The notes: generated by a model from the sequence alone, not told the origin. A DNA stretch of 64,000 bases from CAYQQR01 sp964420035 (GCA_964420035.1 CAYQQR010000003.1:1-64000); one strand, 5' to 3'; positions 51,224 through 60,218 are shown, counted from the stretch's first letter. Numbers and translations: made by a program.

Positions 51224-52279
51224 CTATTTCGATATAATTTCATAGATCTGCCCAACAGAACTGTCCCTGCTGGCACCGGTCACCGATGCGAAACAATTAA
51301 TTTCTTTACGGATACGCAAAACCGCCAGAAATGCAAATAGCAAAGATTCTTTGAAAGCAACAAGCTTTTTATTTGGAATCATGCATTCTGCTGATGCATA
51401 ATGGACTATTCTTTCCATAAGAAAATCATTCCAGGCTCCACCCCCTGTTACCAGTACTTTGCCTGCTTGTAAAATACCTGCAATCTGCTGAGCAATATGC
51501 TCATAGCAGCTTCGAAATTTATCTTCTAAAGAAGCACCCGAGTGCTGCAGAACGGGAAGAAAAGTTTTTTCGAACCATTCCCTGCTAAGACTCTTGGGAG
51601 GGGGGAGGGAATAATATTCCAATTTATTCAGATCTTCCAGTAAGCGATTATCGATATTCCCCGCGGCTCCCAAGTGACCGAAGGCATCCATTTTTTCTCC
51701 GAGCTGACCGGCCAGGTAGTTGACAGCCATGTTCACCGGGCAAATATCAAAGGCCAATCTTCCTGCATTGCTGGCATAGGATACATTGCTTATACCACCC
51801 AGGTTGAGGCAGTAATCGTATTCAGGAAAGAGATAATGATCTCCCGCCGGGACCAGCGGGGCACCCTGACCGCCCAGGGCAATATCAGGACTCCGGAAAT
51901 CGCTGATGGTCGTAATGCCGGTCTCAAGCGCAAGATGCAATCCACAGCCAAGTTGGAAACCGATCCTTTGTTCCGGTTGATGAAAGATTGTATGCCCGTG
52001 TGAAGCGACAAGAGAGGGGCTGGTACCTGTTTTTCCAATAAATTCACTGACAAGCTTACCCAAATAGCGACCATATTCATGGTGCAGCTGTATCAATTCA
52101 AGGCCATCGTACCCCGTTGCTGCCTCTAAGGTCGATTTCCAGCTTTCAGGATATTCTACCGTCACCGATTCCCTGATTTCCCAGATCCATTTTTCCTTTA
52201 AGCTGAAATTACATAAAGCTATATCAACCCCGTCCAATGAACTTCCGGACATCAGCCCGATTACAGAATATTCGTCCAT
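51224..52279 (-). CDS. anmK: anhydro-N-acetylmuramic acid kinase
   Basis: 351 residues. Cleaves and phosphorylates the 1,6-anhydro sugar from cell-wall turnover to give MurNAc 6-phosphate. Family motifs: VIGLMSGSSLDGVDIAL at the N-terminus, SHGHTIFHQP, SDFRSPDIALGGQGAPLVP, NLGGISNVSY and LVTGGGAWNDFLM. Length is normal. No murQ or other recycling gene is adjacent. Confidence 0.95.
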   Translation of the reverse strand: MDEYSVIGLMSGSSLDGVDIALCNFSLKEKWIWEIRESVTVEYPESWKSTLEAATGYDGLELIQLHHEYGRYLGKLVSEFIGKTGTSPSLVASHGHTIFHQPEQRIGFQLGCGLHLALETGITTISDFRSPDIALGGQGAPLVPAGDHYLFPEYDYCLNLGGISNVSYASNAGRLAFDICPVNMAVNYLAGQLGEKMDAFGHLGAAGNIDNRLLEDLNKLEYYSLPPPKSLSREWFEKTFLPVLQHSGASLEDKFRSCYEHIAQQIAGILQAGKVLVTGGGAWNDFLMERIVHYASAECMIPNKKLVAFKESLLFAFLAVLRIRKEINCFASVTGASRDSSVGQIYEIISK

Positions 52280-52335
52280 GAGACAAAGATACCCGGAATG
52301 TGGCAGAAATGTTAATAATTCGGATTTTGTAAATG

Positions 52336-52428
52336 GGTATTTATGGTAATTTGTTGTAATTTATTGTCCAACGTTAATAACAATCAACAACAATCAATTA
52401 CCATAAATAACAATCAATTACCATAAAT
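52336..52428. repeat. 20-bp direct repeat pair with inverted left arm
   Basis: Two perfect 20-bp units (AACAATCAATTACCATAAAT, 52389-52408 and 52409-52428) follow an inverted version (GGTATTTATGGTAATTTG..., 52336-52366). The left arm can pair with either right unit, giving two alternative AT-rich hairpins between anmK and the KamA-like gene. Confidence 0.8.
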
Positions 52429-52502
52429 ATCCACTTGGCTGAAACAAAAAACTTAACCTTTGCCAATAATCTACCGTAAACCAATTACAACCCCAACCCA
52501 CA

Positions 52503-54692
52503 ATGAAAGAGCTCGACAAACTCGACCGGATCGCGATAACGGTAAGGTCTCATAAATTACTCCAGGAATTGCTCCGGGAAAATCCGGTACTGGAAGATAT
52601 TCTTCAAAAATCCAAGAATGAAACAGAGGTATTGGTAGGGGTAAAAGATTGGCTTGAGAAGGATTTTATCAGGGAACGCGAGGAATTACTCGATTATTAT
52701 GAGTGTGAAAAACCCACACGCGAGCAATTTGAAAAATTAAGCTGGCAGGATTACGCGGTTATTCGATTGATGGATTACATTAAATATGCAGGGATAGAAT
52801 ATCCGGATCTCAATCTACGCGGCGAGATAGCTGTCAGTCACCCCTTAAGGCTTTTATGGCTCGCGGTCCATAAGGGAACCGGCGGAGCAAAACCCGATTT
52901 CTTTATTGACATGATCAAACTCTTCCGGCAACTCAAGGGGGAGCTTAAACCTTTGAATCCTTCCAGGGAAGTCGTAGAGAAGTGGATGGATCACTATCCT
53001 TCCGGACTGGACCCGAGGATCATAGAATTGCGAAAAGAAAATAAGGAAAGGATTATCAGGATACTGATCGATAAGATTGATCAGGGAAAGATCAGGAGCC
53101 GGAAATATTCCTTTAAACAGGGCATGACTCAGGAGCAAAAGATACGGCTCATGAATGAATGGTGGACTGATCATAAGTTTCACCTGCATTTCGCGATCAG
53201 GAATCCCGACTTACTGAACGAGATGCTTGGATTTTCACTGGATCCGGACACCATGAAAGTACTAAAGAAAGCTGAGGCCAAGGGCATTCCTTTCTTTGTG
53301 AATCCTTATTATTTATCCCTCCTGCACGTGAGGGTACCCTATTTTGCTATTGGGGCAGACCTGGCCATCCGGCATTATGTAGTATACAGCACGCAGTTGG
53401 TGGAAGAATTTGGTCACATCAGGGCATGGGAAAAAGAGGATATGATAGAACCCGGTAAACCCAATGCCGCGGGATGGATCCTGCCTTCTCTTAATAATGT
53501 GCATCGCCGTTATCCTGAAGTGGCTATCCTGATACCTGACAGTATGGGAAGAGCCTGTGGCGGATTATGTTCTTCCTGTCAAAGGATGTATGATTTCCAG
53601 AACGGGCATTTGAATTTCGAATTGAAGAAACTAATGCCCAATGAAACCTGGCCGGAAAAACTGGAACGTTTGATGTGCTATTTTGAGGAGGACAGTCAGT
53701 TGAGGGATATCCTCATCACGGGCGGAGATGCTTTTATGAGTTCCGACAGTACCCTCGGCAAAATATTGGAGGCGGTTTACCAGATGGCCCGGAGAAAAAC
53801 AGAAAAGAACAAAAAACGGCCCGACGGCAAAAAAACTGCCGAAATACAAAGAATCCGTTTCGGGACCCGCTTACCTGCATATCTGCCCCAGAGGATAACG
53901 GATGAACTGACTGACATACTGCGTGATTTTAAGAAAAAAGCATCGGCCATAGGTATCCGTCAGTTCGTGGTACAAACCCATTTTGAATCCCCCATGGAAA
54001 TTACGCCGGAAGCGGAAGAATCCATAAAAAGACTTATCTCTGCAGGGTGGATCGTCACCAATCAGCTCGTATTCACGGCTGCAGCATCCCGTCGCGGTCA
54101 TTCAGCAAAATTGAGGCAGGTGCTCAACGATGTTGGGGTTCTGTCTTATTATAACTTTACCGTTAAAGGCTATATGGAAAACAATTTCAATTTCACGCCC
54201 AACGCACGGGTGGTGCAGGAGCAGCTAGAAGAAAAGTCAATTGGAAACATTGAACCAAAATATTATGACAGGATAAGGGAATTTCCCGGGCGTGCAGAGA
54301 TGATGAAGGAACATATAGACCGGCTCAGAGAAGAAAGCGATCTGGCTTTTCTGGCCACCGACAGAAATGTGTTGAATTTACCAGGTGTTGGAAAAAGTTT
54401 AACATTCAGGGTTATCGGGATAACCCGTTATGGGAGGAGGATTCTTCAGTTTGAGCATGATGAAACAAGAACGCACAGTCCGATTATTGAAAAGATGGGG
54501 AAAGTGGTGATCATCGAATCCAAATCCATACACGAGTATTTCAGACAAATGAAAGAAATGGGTGAAAACGTGAATGAATACGAAGGCCTGTACGGTTATT
54601 CGGTCGGTCAAACCGAACCCCGCGTGCCCCTGTACGAATACCCCGACTTTAAATTCGAACCAACCAAGGAATTAACGAACCTTGAAGTTTAA
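52503..54692 (+). CDS. large KamA-like radical SAM protein
   Basis: 729 residues, far longer than lysine 2,3-aminomutase (about 420-470). The radical SAM motif is C352-G-G-L-C356-S-S-C359, followed by DILITGGDAF (AdoMet GGD/GGE position) and RFGTRLPAYLPQRI, all KamA-like. The first 330 residues are helical, charged and without a recognised domain. In LPGVGKS, K631 sits where KamA has its PLP lysine (PGGGGK), so PLP binding is possible but altered. No lysine fermentation genes are near, so aminomutase specificity is doubtful. Monocistronic; CACACCC-type repeats begin at its stop. Confidence 0.8.
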   Translation: MKELDKLDRIAITVRSHKLLQELLRENPVLEDILQKSKNETEVLVGVKDWLEKDFIREREELLDYYECEKPTREQFEKLSWQDYAVIRLMDYIKYAGIEYPDLNLRGEIAVSHPLRLLWLAVHKGTGGAKPDFFIDMIKLFRQLKGELKPLNPSREVVEKWMDHYPSGLDPRIIELRKENKERIIRILIDKIDQGKIRSRKYSFKQGMTQEQKIRLMNEWWTDHKFHLHFAIRNPDLLNEMLGFSLDPDTMKVLKKAEAKGIPFFVNPYYLSLLHVRVPYFAIGADLAIRHYVVYSTQLVEEFGHIRAWEKEDMIEPGKPNAAGWILPSLNNVHRRYPEVAILIPDSMGRACGGLCSSCQRMYDFQNGHLNFELKKLMPNETWPEKLERLMCYFEEDSQLRDILITGGDAFMSSDSTLGKILEAVYQMARRKTEKNKKRPDGKKTAEIQRIRFGTRLPAYLPQRITDELTDILRDFKKKASAIGIRQFVVQTHFESPMEITPEAEESIKRLISAGWIVTNQLVFTAAASRRGHSAKLRQVLNDVGVLSYYNFTVKGYMENNFNFTPNARVVQEQLEEKSIGNIEPKYYDRIREFPGRAEMMKEHIDRLREESDLAFLATDRNVLNLPGVGKSLTFRVIGITRYGRRILQFEHDETRTHSPIIEKMGKVVIIESKSIHEYFRQMKEMGENVNEYEGLYGYSVGQTEPRVPLYEYPDFKFEPTKELTNLEV

Positions 54693-54858
54693 TCACCCCC
54701 CTCACACCCACACCCAATTCTCACACCCTCATTTCGAATTGCGCCTGTCTGCAGGCAAGGCAGGGATTGCCAATTATCACACTCATGCCCCGTACCCATG
54801 CTCAATCAGCAATCAGTAACCCGTAATTATCATTCTTAATTCTGAACTCTGAATTGAA
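54693..54858. repeat. CACACCC array, GC hairpin and dispersed repeat copy B
   Basis: From the KamA-like stop: TCACACCCACACCC words, a CCTGTCTGCAGGCAAGG partial palindrome (about 54744-54761), then copy B of the dispersed repeat (54771-54833), which matches 21371-21414 at 41 of 44 bases. Nothing coding. Confidence 0.8.
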
Positions 54859-56601
54859 TTACCAAAAAAACTCATACATCTCCATCGCCGTATTGCCACG
54901 CTCGTCGGTGATATAGAGTTCCAAAATATGGTTCTTGCCTTTTTCAACCCGGTTTTCATCAAATTCATAAACCAACAGGTCGTTTTTCAGATCATATTCA
55001 AACAGCGCCCAGGAATTATCGATAAAGCCGTCATAAGAAGCAATACCTGATTTGGAATCCTTTATCCGGATCTTTATGTCAGTGGAACCTGAAAGATTAG
55101 CATTGTTTGATATATTTACGGGTCGGATCTCAGGGGCCGTTGTATCGATTGCGACAGCATAGTCACCAAGCAAGCGGATCCGGGCCCTTACATAACCATC
55201 CGAATAGGTCCCACCTACAGCTTCATCTTCATCTTCACCGAGCCGGACCAGGTAAAGATTATCTTCTTTCCCCTGAGGACAGGGCCGGTCCGGGACAATG
55301 GCAAGTTCATAATAACCATGAACCGGCACATAGGGATTGTGCAAATGATGGATATCTGAAAGATATTCTGCCGTATTCGAACTGCGCCGGTAATCGAATT
55401 CCAGGTTGTCGTACAGTGTTTTGGCGTGCATGTTGATCTTGATGCCTGTACTGGAAAACTGATTGTCCTGATTCCAGTAAAAAATTGCGGTACTTTTCTT
55501 TTCATTGGCCGGTGAAGATAATGGCGGTTCCATCTGGCTTTTTACTTTGAACTCGAGTACGGCCGTGTTACCCGCCACATCGCTCACCACTATGTGTACC
55601 GTATGTTCCAGATTGTCCCTGAAATGATAACTTCCCGTACCCTGTACGTAATCATAAATGGACAACTTGTTGTTGGGGGTGAGATATGCCATCTGTATGT
55701 TTTGCCTGTTCATTTGCCGCAGGGCATAATCGATATGGGTGTTGATGTACCTGCTTTCGGCGAAGGAAAATTCATCCATGCTGTGTGCATAGATACGCTG
55801 ACCGTCCACGGTAACTTCCATAGAATAGATCCCGTGACGATTGGGGGAACGATCCATATAATCGTAGGCTTCGACACCAAAAGCTATTTCACCATGCACT
55901 TTCAGGATCTCGTTCTCATCGAGTATAAAACGGTCGCCCGACTTCCGAACCTTATAAATAACTTTGGAAGATTCATCGTTTACAAAACTCTCATTACCCA
56001 GGGGGTATACTCCCAGGCGGAGGATACGGGGTTCTTTGGTATCGGGTATATTAAAATTGAAATGCAAAACATTCAGGGGGTGTTGGTTGGCGGAATTCCT
56101 TATTTCAAAATGCAGGTGCGGACCAAAAGAATAACCTGAGTTTCCCGAATAGGCGATAAGCTGTCCGCGTTTTACGGGCAGAAGGCCCTTCTCCGGGTAT
56201 ATATTCACGGTATGCTTTTTCCTTCTATATTGCTCATTACGGATATAGGATTGAAACTCGGGGATAAAAGCACTGCAATGCGCGTAAACCGAGGTGTAAC
56301 CTCCCGGGTGATGGATGTAAAGCGTACGGCCATAACCCGCGGATTCAATTTTAATGCGTGATACATGGCCGTCATCGATGGCATAGAGCTTTTTACCCGA
56401 AACACCCTGGGTTTTAATGTCGATTCCGGAATGAAAATGGTCGGAACGGATCTCACCAAAGTTTCCGGAAAGGATAAGCGGAAGGTCCAACGGTGCATGA
56501 AATTGCGTGGTCAGGGGGGCGGGCGACTGACCTGGAGCCGGGTAAACATTAAGATGGGCTAACAAAAAAAGCAGGATGAACTTGAAAAACTGGAATTTCA
56601 T
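54859..56601 (-). CDS. M23-family peptidase (LytM domain), secreted
   Basis: 580 residues from MKFQFFKFILLFL; the ATG at 56634 adds a non-signal prefix. After the signal peptide the LytM zinc site appears early: SDHFHSGIDI (His and Asp ligands) and FGPHLHFEIRN. The active domain is N-terminal, followed by about 380 residues of beta-sandwich modules (including IYSMEVTVDGQRIY and TAPEIRPVNISNN). It likely cuts peptidoglycan cross-links in the periplasm. Confidence 0.9.
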   Translation of the reverse strand: MKFQFFKFILLFLLAHLNVYPAPGQSPAPLTTQFHAPLDLPLILSGNFGEIRSDHFHSGIDIKTQGVSGKKLYAIDDGHVSRIKIESAGYGRTLYIHHPGGYTSVYAHCSAFIPEFQSYIRNEQYRRKKHTVNIYPEKGLLPVKRGQLIAYSGNSGYSFGPHLHFEIRNSANQHPLNVLHFNFNIPDTKEPRILRLGVYPLGNESFVNDESSKVIYKVRKSGDRFILDENEILKVHGEIAFGVEAYDYMDRSPNRHGIYSMEVTVDGQRIYAHSMDEFSFAESRYINTHIDYALRQMNRQNIQMAYLTPNNKLSIYDYVQGTGSYHFRDNLEHTVHIVVSDVAGNTAVLEFKVKSQMEPPLSSPANEKKSTAIFYWNQDNQFSSTGIKINMHAKTLYDNLEFDYRRSSNTAEYLSDIHHLHNPYVPVHGYYELAIVPDRPCPQGKEDNLYLVRLGEDEDEAVGGTYSDGYVRARIRLLGDYAVAIDTTAPEIRPVNISNNANLSGSTDIKIRIKDSKSGIASYDGFIDNSWALFEYDLKNDLLVYEFDENRVEKGKNHILELYITDERGNTAMEMYEFFW

Positions 56602-56706
56602 AAATATTTCAATTATCTTATCAAATAAAATCAATTAAAATATAGCATCGATACGAATTAGTCATTTATTTTAAACAGCTTTTTTTCAATATTATTGAAC
56701 CAATGT

Positions 56707-56714
56707 TATATTTG
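56707..56714 (+). promoter_or_regulatory. promoter -7 element (TATATTTG) of the coiled-coil/zapA unit
   Basis: TATATTTG fits the TAnnTTTG consensus and lies 16 bp before the ATG at 56731, giving a very short leader. It also falls inside the alternative upstream ORF extension, arguing against the earlier start at 56695. Confidence 0.55.
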
Positions 56715-56730
56715 TATTAACAATAATATC

Positions 56731-57024
56731 ATGGATCAGGTTTCCGGGGATATCATTTCAAAGCTGCAGGGAAATATAAAATTACTGCAGGAACGCCATG
56801 AACAGTTGAAAAAAGATTATCAGATGATGGAAGATTCCAAGGAAAAACTTAAGCAGGAGATTATTGCTAAAAAGAATAAAATTTCGGAGCTTGAAGAAAA
56901 GTATAAGACTCTGCAACTGGCCAAGTCATTCAGTGATGTTCATTCCGACTCACATGATGCCAGGATCAGGGTCAACAAGATCGTGCGGGAGATTGACAAA
57001 TGTATTGCTCTGTTGAATAAGTAA
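56731..57024 (+). CDS. small coiled-coil protein upstream of zapA
   Basis: 97 residues from MDQVSGDIISKL. Residues 10-65 form one coiled coil (KLLQERHEQLKKDYQMMEDS...), followed by a short helical tail (RIRVNKIVREIDKCIALLN). Bacteroidota commonly have such a gene directly before zapA; a ZapB-like divisome role is inferred from this linkage and the coiled coil. 17 bp before zapA, same strand. Confidence 0.8.
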   Translation: MDQVSGDIISKLQGNIKLLQERHEQLKKDYQMMEDSKEKLKQEIIAKKNKISELEEKYKTLQLAKSFSDVHSDSHDARIRVNKIVREIDKCIALLNK

Positions 57025-57041
57025 TTGAACTGTTATATTTC

Positions 57042-57332
57042 ATGGATGAGAGGCTTTCCATAAGGGTCAACATTGCAGATCGGTTTTATCCGCTGAAAGT
57101 TGATCCAGGCGATGAGGAGCGGATCCGGAAAGCAGCAAAACTGATAAACGAAAAAGTATTACAGTACAAGAATCGATATGCCGACAAAGATTCGCGGGAT
57201 TTTCTCGCGATGGCATTGCTTCAGTTTGTGATTAAATTGTTACAGCAAGAAGAAGTGACTGACGTAAATCCAATTTTGGACCATGTCAGGGACATAAATG
57301 ATGAACTTGAAGCGTTCTTGAACAAAGAGTAA
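57042..57332 (+). CDS. zapA: cell division protein ZapA
   Basis: 96 residues. SIRVNIADRFYPLKVDPGDEERIRKAAKLINEK is the ZapA N-terminal fold, followed by a dimerising coiled coil (FLAMALLQFVIKLLQQ). It cross-links FtsZ filaments at midcell. Followed by the 6S RNA gene, a linkage also known from E. coli. Confidence 0.93.
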   Translation: MDERLSIRVNIADRFYPLKVDPGDEERIRKAAKLINEKVLQYKNRYADKDSRDFLAMALLQFVIKLLQQEEVTDVNPILDHVRDINDELEAFLNKE

Positions 57333-57360
57333 TATACGTTCTTTACATATAAGAGGAAAT

Positions 57361-57567
57361 AACCCGCATCGTTTCTTCAACTTTTTACGAAAACTCAACA
57401 TTAATACAAATTGGAGTTTAGCTCGATCTGGTCTAGGGCAGGCCTCATTTTACCGTTTCCCGGTAAAAATCGCTTCGGCGGTCAGTGGAAGTCCGACATC
57501 AGATGGCGGCTCCACCCATGTTTTAAAGGGGTTTTACTAAAACTTGGAGGAACATGCGGGTTTTTTT
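57361..57567 (+). ncRNA. ssrS: 6S RNA
   Basis: A 207-nt region between zapA and rny with a very long closing stem: AACCCGCAT pairs with ATGCGGGTT, then GTTTCTTCAA with TTGGAGGAAC (with G-U pairs), then TTTTA..AAAACTC with GGGGTTTTA..TAAAA. The stem encloses an internal region and an upper arm with small hairpins (TTTTTACCG/CGGTAAAAA, CGCTTCGGCG). Its 3' strand runs into TTTTTTT, an intrinsic end. Size, long closing stem, single central opening and position next to zapA are those of 6S RNA, which binds RNA polymerase by imitating an open promoter. Identified by structure and location only. Confidence 0.78.
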
Positions 57568-57586
57568 ATTCATTAAATTTTTAGAG

Positions 57587-59158
57587 ATGGAATGGATGAC
57601 CAGTATTTTGCAGATCCCCTTTTATATTACCTTATCTATCGTTTCTGTAGTAGCCCTGGTTTCGGGCATTGTTCTTTATAATATAATTTTTCAAAGGAAC
57701 CTCAGAAATAAAAGGGACAGCTTGTTGAAAGAGGCTGAAAATGAGGCCGAAGTCATAAAAAAGGATAAGATCTTACAGGCCAAAGAGCGGTTTTTGCAGC
57801 TAAAAGCCGAACATGAAAAAGAGATCAATGAGCGGAACAATAAAATTGCTCAGGCAGAAAGCCGGATACAACAAAAAGAATCGGCTGTAAACCAGAGACT
57901 GGAGGAGAACAACCGGCAGAAAAAGGAGTTGGAGACCATCCGGGAAAATCTGAAGCACCAGATGGAACTTGTTGAAAAAAAGAAAGAAGAACTGGATAAG
58001 TTCCACCGGCAGCAGGTAGAACAGTTAGAGACCATTTCCGGCATGTCGGCCGAAGAGGCCAAGGAACAACTCATAGAATCGCTTCGTGATGAAGCCCGGT
58101 CGGAAGCCATATCCATGGTCAATGAGATCATCGAAGAAGCAAAAATGTCCGCGGGCAAAGAAGCCAAAAAGATCATCATAGAGACCATTCAAAGAGTGGC
58201 ATCCGAAACAGCCATTGAAAACTCTGTTACGGTCTTTAATATAGACAGCGACGAGATCAAGGGCAGGATTATTGGCCGGGAAGGAAGGAACATCCGGGCC
58301 CTGGAAGCCGCTACCGGGATAGAGATCATCGTTGACGACACTCCTGAAGCCATCATACTTTCGGGTTTTGATCCGGTAAGAAGGGAAATCGCCAGGCTGG
58401 CCCTCCACCAGTTGGTTACGGATGGAAGAATCCATCCCGCGAGGATTGAAGAAGTGGTCAACAAGGTTCAAAAACAAATTGAAGAAGAAATTGCTGAAGC
58501 GGGCAGGAGGACAGCAATTGATTTGGGTATTCATGGTATGCATCCCGAACTTATCCGGCTGATCGGCAAGATGAAATACAGGAGTTCCTATGGACAGAAC
58601 CTTTTGCAGCATTCACGGGAAGTGGCCAACTTGTGTGCCATCATGGCTTCGGAACTGGGTCTGAACCCTAAACTTGCAAAACGGTCCGGATTGTTGCATG
58701 ATATAGGGAAAGTACCGGATGATGAGCCTGAATTGCCCCATGCTACCTTGGGTATGAAGCTCGCGGAAAAATTTAAAGAGAAGGCGGAGGTATGTAATGC
58801 CATTGGCTCACACCATGATGAGGTGGAAATGACCACCCTGATCGCACCCATTGTACAGGTTTGTGACGCCATATCGGGCTCCCGTCCGGGTGCCCGGAGG
58901 GAGGTTGTTGAATCCTACATCAAGCGTCTGAAAGAGCTGGAAGCCCTGGCCTTGTCACACCCGGGTGTTTTGAAGACCTATGCCATACAGGCCGGACGTG
59001 AATTAAGGGTCATTGTGGGAAGTGAAAAAGTGTCCGACCAGGATGCAGAAAAATTATCTTACGAGATCGCTCAGAAAATACAGGACGAAATGACCTATCC
59101 CGGACAGGTCAAGATTACCGTTATCCGGGAAACCCGGGCAGTAAGCTTCGCGAAATAA
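57587..59158 (+). CDS. rny: ribonuclease Y
   Basis: 523 residues from MEWMTSILQIPF. The ATG at 57554 is inside the 6S RNA 3' stem and T-run, so I reject it. Order: N-terminal membrane helix, long coiled coil to about residue 185, KH domain (GRIIGREGRNIRALE), HD domain (LLHDIGKVPDDE, with HSREVANLCA and GSHHDEVE). Membrane-anchored endonuclease of RNA turnover. The epimerase gene starts 7 bp after its stop. Confidence 0.95.
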   Translation: MEWMTSILQIPFYITLSIVSVVALVSGIVLYNIIFQRNLRNKRDSLLKEAENEAEVIKKDKILQAKERFLQLKAEHEKEINERNNKIAQAESRIQQKESAVNQRLEENNRQKKELETIRENLKHQMELVEKKKEELDKFHRQQVEQLETISGMSAEEAKEQLIESLRDEARSEAISMVNEIIEEAKMSAGKEAKKIIIETIQRVASETAIENSVTVFNIDSDEIKGRIIGREGRNIRALEAATGIEIIVDDTPEAIILSGFDPVRREIARLALHQLVTDGRIHPARIEEVVNKVQKQIEEEIAEAGRRTAIDLGIHGMHPELIRLIGKMKYRSSYGQNLLQHSREVANLCAIMASELGLNPKLAKRSGLLHDIGKVPDDEPELPHATLGMKLAEKFKEKAEVCNAIGSHHDEVEMTTLIAPIVQVCDAISGSRPGARREVVESYIKRLKELEALALSHPGVLKTYAIQAGRELRVIVGSEKVSDQDAEKLSYEIAQKIQDEMTYPGQVKITVIRETRAVSFAK

Positions 59159-59165
59159 GGATACT

Positions 59166-60218
59166 ATGCACTATCTTGTTACCGGAACTGCCGGCTTCAT
59201 AGGATTTCACCTGGCCCGTTCCCTTCTTGAAAAAGGTCACGGGGTTACCGGTATCGACAGTATCAACGATTATTATGAACCTTCCCTGAAATATGCCCGG
59301 CTTGCCGAAACGGGCATTCGTAAAAAGGATATCAAAAAAGGTAAAAAGGCTTTCAGTGAAACCTATCCAAACTATCAATTCATTCAGCTGGACCTGGGGG
59401 AAAAGAAAGATCTGTTCAGGATCTTTGCCGCGGGATCATTCGACCGGGTGGTGCATCTTGCAGCCCAGGCCGGTGTACGCTACAGCATTACCCATCCCCA
59501 TACCTATGTTCAAACTAATATAAACGGCTTTATAAATATCCTGGAAGCCTGCAGGCACAATCCTGTTGAACATTTGGTATTTGCCAGCAGTTCAAGTGTT
59601 TACGGTTTGAATACAAAGATGCCTTTTGCAGTGCATCATCATACCGACCATCCGGTCAGCCTTTATGCGGCAACCAAAAAATCAAATGAATTGTTGGCCC
59701 ATACCTATAGTCACTTGTATGGAATTCCGTCAACAGGATTAAGGTTCTTTACGGTATACGGTCCGTGGGGCAGACCCGATATGGCACTTTTCCTTTTTAC
59801 GAAAGCTATCCTTTCTGACAAGGACATACCGGTATACAATTTTGGAAAGATGGAAAGGGATTTTACCTATATCGATGATATTGTAGATGGAATTATGTCC
59901 TTATTGGATCAAATCCCACAAAAAGATCCCCGTTGGGATGCAAGTAAGCCGGATCCGTCCGCTTCAAGTGCAGCATACCGCCTTTTCAATATCGGCAGGG
60001 GAGAGCCCGTGGCTTTGATGGAGTTCATTCATGCCATTGAGCAGGCACTGGGGAAAAAGGCCAAGTTGGATATGCAGCCCATCCAACCCGGGGATGTAGT
60101 TAAGACCTGGGCCGACACTTCAGCGCTTATCGACTGGTCGGGCTACCAGGCATCCACATCGATTGAAACAGGAGTGAAACGGTTTGTAGACTGGTACCTG
60201 CACTACTACGAAGACTGA
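59166..60218 (+). CDS. NAD-dependent sugar-nucleotide epimerase (UDP-glucuronate 4-epimerase-like)
   Basis: 350 residues, extended SDR. NAD motif VTGTAGFIGFHLA, catalytic SSSSVYG and YAATKKS (Tyr/Lys), and substrate segment TGLRFFTVYGPWGRPDMALFLFTKAI. The INDYYEPSLKYARL segment is typical of UDP-glucuronate 4-epimerases, which supply galacturonate for surface polysaccharide. No capsule genes are adjacent. Its end overlaps the convergent SirB1-like gene by 13 bp. Confidence 0.9.
   Translation: MHYLVTGTAGFIGFHLARSLLEKGHGVTGIDSINDYYEPSLKYARLAETGIRKKDIKKGKKAFSETYPNYQFIQLDLGEKKDLFRIFAAGSFDRVVHLAAQAGVRYSITHPHTYVQTNINGFINILEACRHNPVEHLVFASSSSVYGLNTKMPFAVHHHTDHPVSLYAATKKSNELLAHTYSHLYGIPSTGLRFFTVYGPWGRPDMALFLFTKAILSDKDIPVYNFGKMERDFTYIDDIVDGIMSLLDQIPQKDPRWDASKPDPSASSAAYRLFNIGRGEPVALMEFIHAIEQALGKKAKLDMQPIQPGDVVKTWADTSALIDWSGYQASTSIETGVKRFVDWYLHYYED

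Noticed and set aside
54744..54761. Terminator for the KamA-like gene
   Set aside because: The CCTG/CAGG partial palindrome has mismatches and no T-run on either side, so I list it only as repeat.
58025..58612. 195-codon minus-strand ORF
   Set aside because: Antisense to the KH/HD region of rny; compositional shadow.
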